Source: an uncultured Lachnospiraceae bacterium
GTDB lineage: Bacteria > Bacillota > Clostridia > Lachnospirales > Lachnospiraceae
Direction: 5' to 3'
Length of the DNA: 64,000 nt
NCBI GenBank assembly: GCA_945919075.1
Contig: CAMEIX010000006.1
Location: forward strand, 1-64,000
Positions 62,696 to 64,000 of this stretch are shown here, piece by piece (within the stretch, counting starts at the first letter, position 1; each line of letters opens with the position of its first letter). The position numbers were made by a program, and so were the translations under genes. Below the pieces are notes generated by a model that was not told the DNA's origin, made no database searches, and worked only from the letters and a program-made list of their open reading frames with translations.

Positions 62696-63307
62696 ATGTG
62701 GGATACAGATGTTATATTTCGTAATATAATGGAGGCAATTGGTACAGGCGGTATCGGTATTATAGGAATTGATGGTCTTGGAGGTGCGGGCAAGAGTACA
62801 ATATCTGAAAAAATATGTCAGAAACTTGAAGAAAATAATTATCATACCATTTTACTTCATATTGATGATTTCATCCATGTACGTAAAGTAAGATACAATG
62901 CAGAATACCCCGAATGGCAGTGTTACTATGATTTGCAGTGGAGATTTGATTATTTTGCCAATGTGATTAATGAAATTAGAAATAATAGCGACGATTGTAT
63001 TTCTGTAGAACTGTATGACAAGGATCATGATACCTATTTTACACAGAGTTTTCCTATTCATGATAATACGATTGTGATTGTGGAAGGAATCTTTCTACAA
63101 AGAAAAGAATACTCTAATCTATTTGATTATATGATATATATTGATATCCCGGAGGAAGACAGGCTTTATCGTGTGATAAAAAGAGATACCTATATTGGCA
63201 ATGAACAACAAATTATTGACAAATACAAAAACAGATATTTCCCGGCTGAACACAGATATATAGAAGAGTACCGGCCGGAAGAGAATGCGGATTTCTTACT
63301 AAACTGA
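62696..63307 (+). CDS. uridine-kinase-like P-loop kinase
   Basis: 203 residues with 'IIGIDGLGGAGKSTISEKIC' (Walker A GLGGAGKST), 'LLHIDDFIHVRKVRYNAE', 'VVIVEGIFLQRKE' and 'DIPEEDRLYRVIKRD'. These fit the uridine kinase/phosphoribulokinase family. The enzyme should phosphorylate a nucleoside or a related sugar. An AAGGAGTG site lies before the ATG. It sits at the edge of the core block. Confidence 0.78.
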   Translation: MWDTDVIFRNIMEAIGTGGIGIIGIDGLGGAGKSTISEKICQKLEENNYHTILLHIDDFIHVRKVRYNAEYPEWQCYYDLQWRFDYFANVINEIRNNSDDCISVELYDKDHDTYFTQSFPIHDNTIVIVEGIFLQRKEYSNLFDYMIYIDIPEEDRLYRVIKRDTYIGNEQQIIDKYKNRYFPAEHRYIEEYRPEENADFLLN

Positions 63308-63383
63308 GTCCGATACCGACAAAATCAAAAGTGCGAAGCACGACAGGCACGAAGTGACTGAATTTTGGAGGTAAGTAGATAGG

Positions 63384-63671
63384 AAAATGAGAATTGACCG
63401 AGCACTTTGGAGCGAGGGATGATAATTGACCCAAGGTCAATTGTATGGGTACAGAGATAAAGAAAAATCGAAATTTGTATCACAACCATTGTCCTAACAA
63501 AACACTAATGTCATCCTCACAGAGAAGTATTGGAACATCGACGGGAAGCCGGGGCATAGGAGGCGAAAGAAAGGGTTTAAACCCCGTGGGGGAAGATATA
63601 TGCCCCGCGGAGCGGTGCCATTCGCATTTCGCTGCGCTTCATGCTCATGACGCGCTGTCGCGCTATGCGTC
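63384..63671 (+). repeat. structured dispersed repeat, copy D (ends kept, core replaced)
   Basis: The left end GAATTGACCGAGCACTTT and the right end GCGGTGCCATTCGCATTT to CGCGCTGTCGCGCTATGCG match copy C, but the middle is unrelated. The middle holds a hairpin AATTGACC/GGTCAATT (63424-63442) and a G-rich part with GGGGCATAGG. A further hairpin, AATGTGCAT/ATGCACATT (63682-63715), lies just outside. Confidence 0.7.
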
Positions 63672-63757
63672 TGTTCGCATAAATGTGCATTTGTGAGTAA
63701 ACTCCCATGCACATTCATGCTCCATCCGCGTACCGCTCAATAAACACCATATAACAC

Positions 63758-63786
63758 TTGACAACAGTTACACACTGTTATATACT
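63758..63786 (+). promoter_or_regulatory. strong promoter with an operator for the GntR gene
   Basis: TTGACA (63758-63763) and TATACT (63781-63786) are 17 bases apart, near consensus. AACAGT-TACAC-ACTGTT (63763-63779) is a perfect inverted repeat between the boxes, and more ACTGT words follow. This layout fits autorepression by the GntR protein encoded next. Confidence 0.75.
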
Positions 63787-63828
63787 GTTTACTGTAGATG
63801 ATCATTACAGAAAGAGGTACCAGATAAT

Positions 63829-64000
63829 ATGCATATTATCATTAATAATTCTTCCATGATTCCTGTGTATGAACAGTTGATGGATCATATTAAACAGGGA
63901 ATCATAAACGGAGATCTGAAGGAGGGAGAGGTGCTTCCCTCAGTCAGGGCTTTTGCCAATGAATTGAAAATCAGCGCACTTACCGTCAAAAAGGCCTATG
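63829..64000 (+). CDS. GntR family regulator, partial (runs off the window)
   Basis: The first 57 codons, cut by the window end. 'PVYEQLMDHIKQGIINGDL' and 'LPSVRAFANELKISALTVKKAY' form the winged helix of the YtrA group, a relative of the regulator at 48329. The ATG follows a GAGGTACC-type stretch. A partner ABC or other operon is expected downstream, outside the window. Confidence 0.8.
   Translation, partial: MHIIINNSSMIPVYEQLMDHIKQGIINGDLKEGEVLPSVRAFANELKISALTVKKAY

Overview
The window looks like chromosome from a spore-forming, low-to-moderate GC Firmicute, most likely a Lachnospiraceae-type Clostridium. The pointers are spoVAD, spoVAE and a YtaF-like gene, a YtrA-type GntR regulator placed directly before clpC, radA next to a small uncharacterised gene, strong AGGAGG ribosome sites, and an almost wholly plus-strand layout. 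The species cannot be fixed from the sequence alone.

Bases 1 to about 30,390 form an AT-rich accessory island (sample lines near 32% GC by hand count, against about 50% in clpC). It is a long one-direction run of short, mostly unrelated small-molecule enzymes: about a dozen GNAT acetyltransferases (some only fragments), an aminoglycoside-type nucleotidyltransferase, an APH-type kinase, an MFS efflux protein, flavodoxin-like proteins, TetR, an HD-GYP protein, a three-gene ABC-2 system, a two-gene ABC exporter with a stop in its first gene, a methyltransferase, P-loop kinases, an HTH-fused MNT antitoxin with a frameshifted HEPN toxin, and lipoproteins. Between them lie many relics: GNATs with pieces missing, a TetR with its middle deleted, a DUF1801 relic, truncated duplicates and chimeric ends. 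Three near-identical structured repeats of roughly 280-390 bp (3911, 19022, 24141) sit in the gaps, all in the same orientation. A fourth copy with a different middle lies at 63384. No integrase or transposase is visible in the window.

Bases 30,393 to 63,300 are core chromosome. In order: spoVAD, ridA, shikimate kinase, a DMT transporter, spoVAE, an LTA-synthase-like sulfatase, one minus-strand gene, DegV, pyrE, an M29 peptidase, the purE-purM-purN-purD operon, an SH3 surface protein, a GGDEF/EAL protein, the gntR-clpC pair, radA, a large solute-binding lipoprotein, tRNA-Trp and a YtaF-like gene (both minus strand), an ogt gene with a nonsense codon, a cysteine-cluster protein, TetR, purL and a uridine-kinase-like gene. 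Purine synthesis is therefore split into two loci 14 kb apart. The window ends in a new accessory junction (repeat copy 63384) and the start of a GntR gene whose promoter carries an inverted-repeat operator.

The most notable items are the structured repeat family, the three evenly spaced GTGCAA sites in front of the HTH-MNT antitoxin, two separate DUF3795 fusions, and a duplicated GNAT/helical-repeat module whose two copies have decayed in opposite halves.
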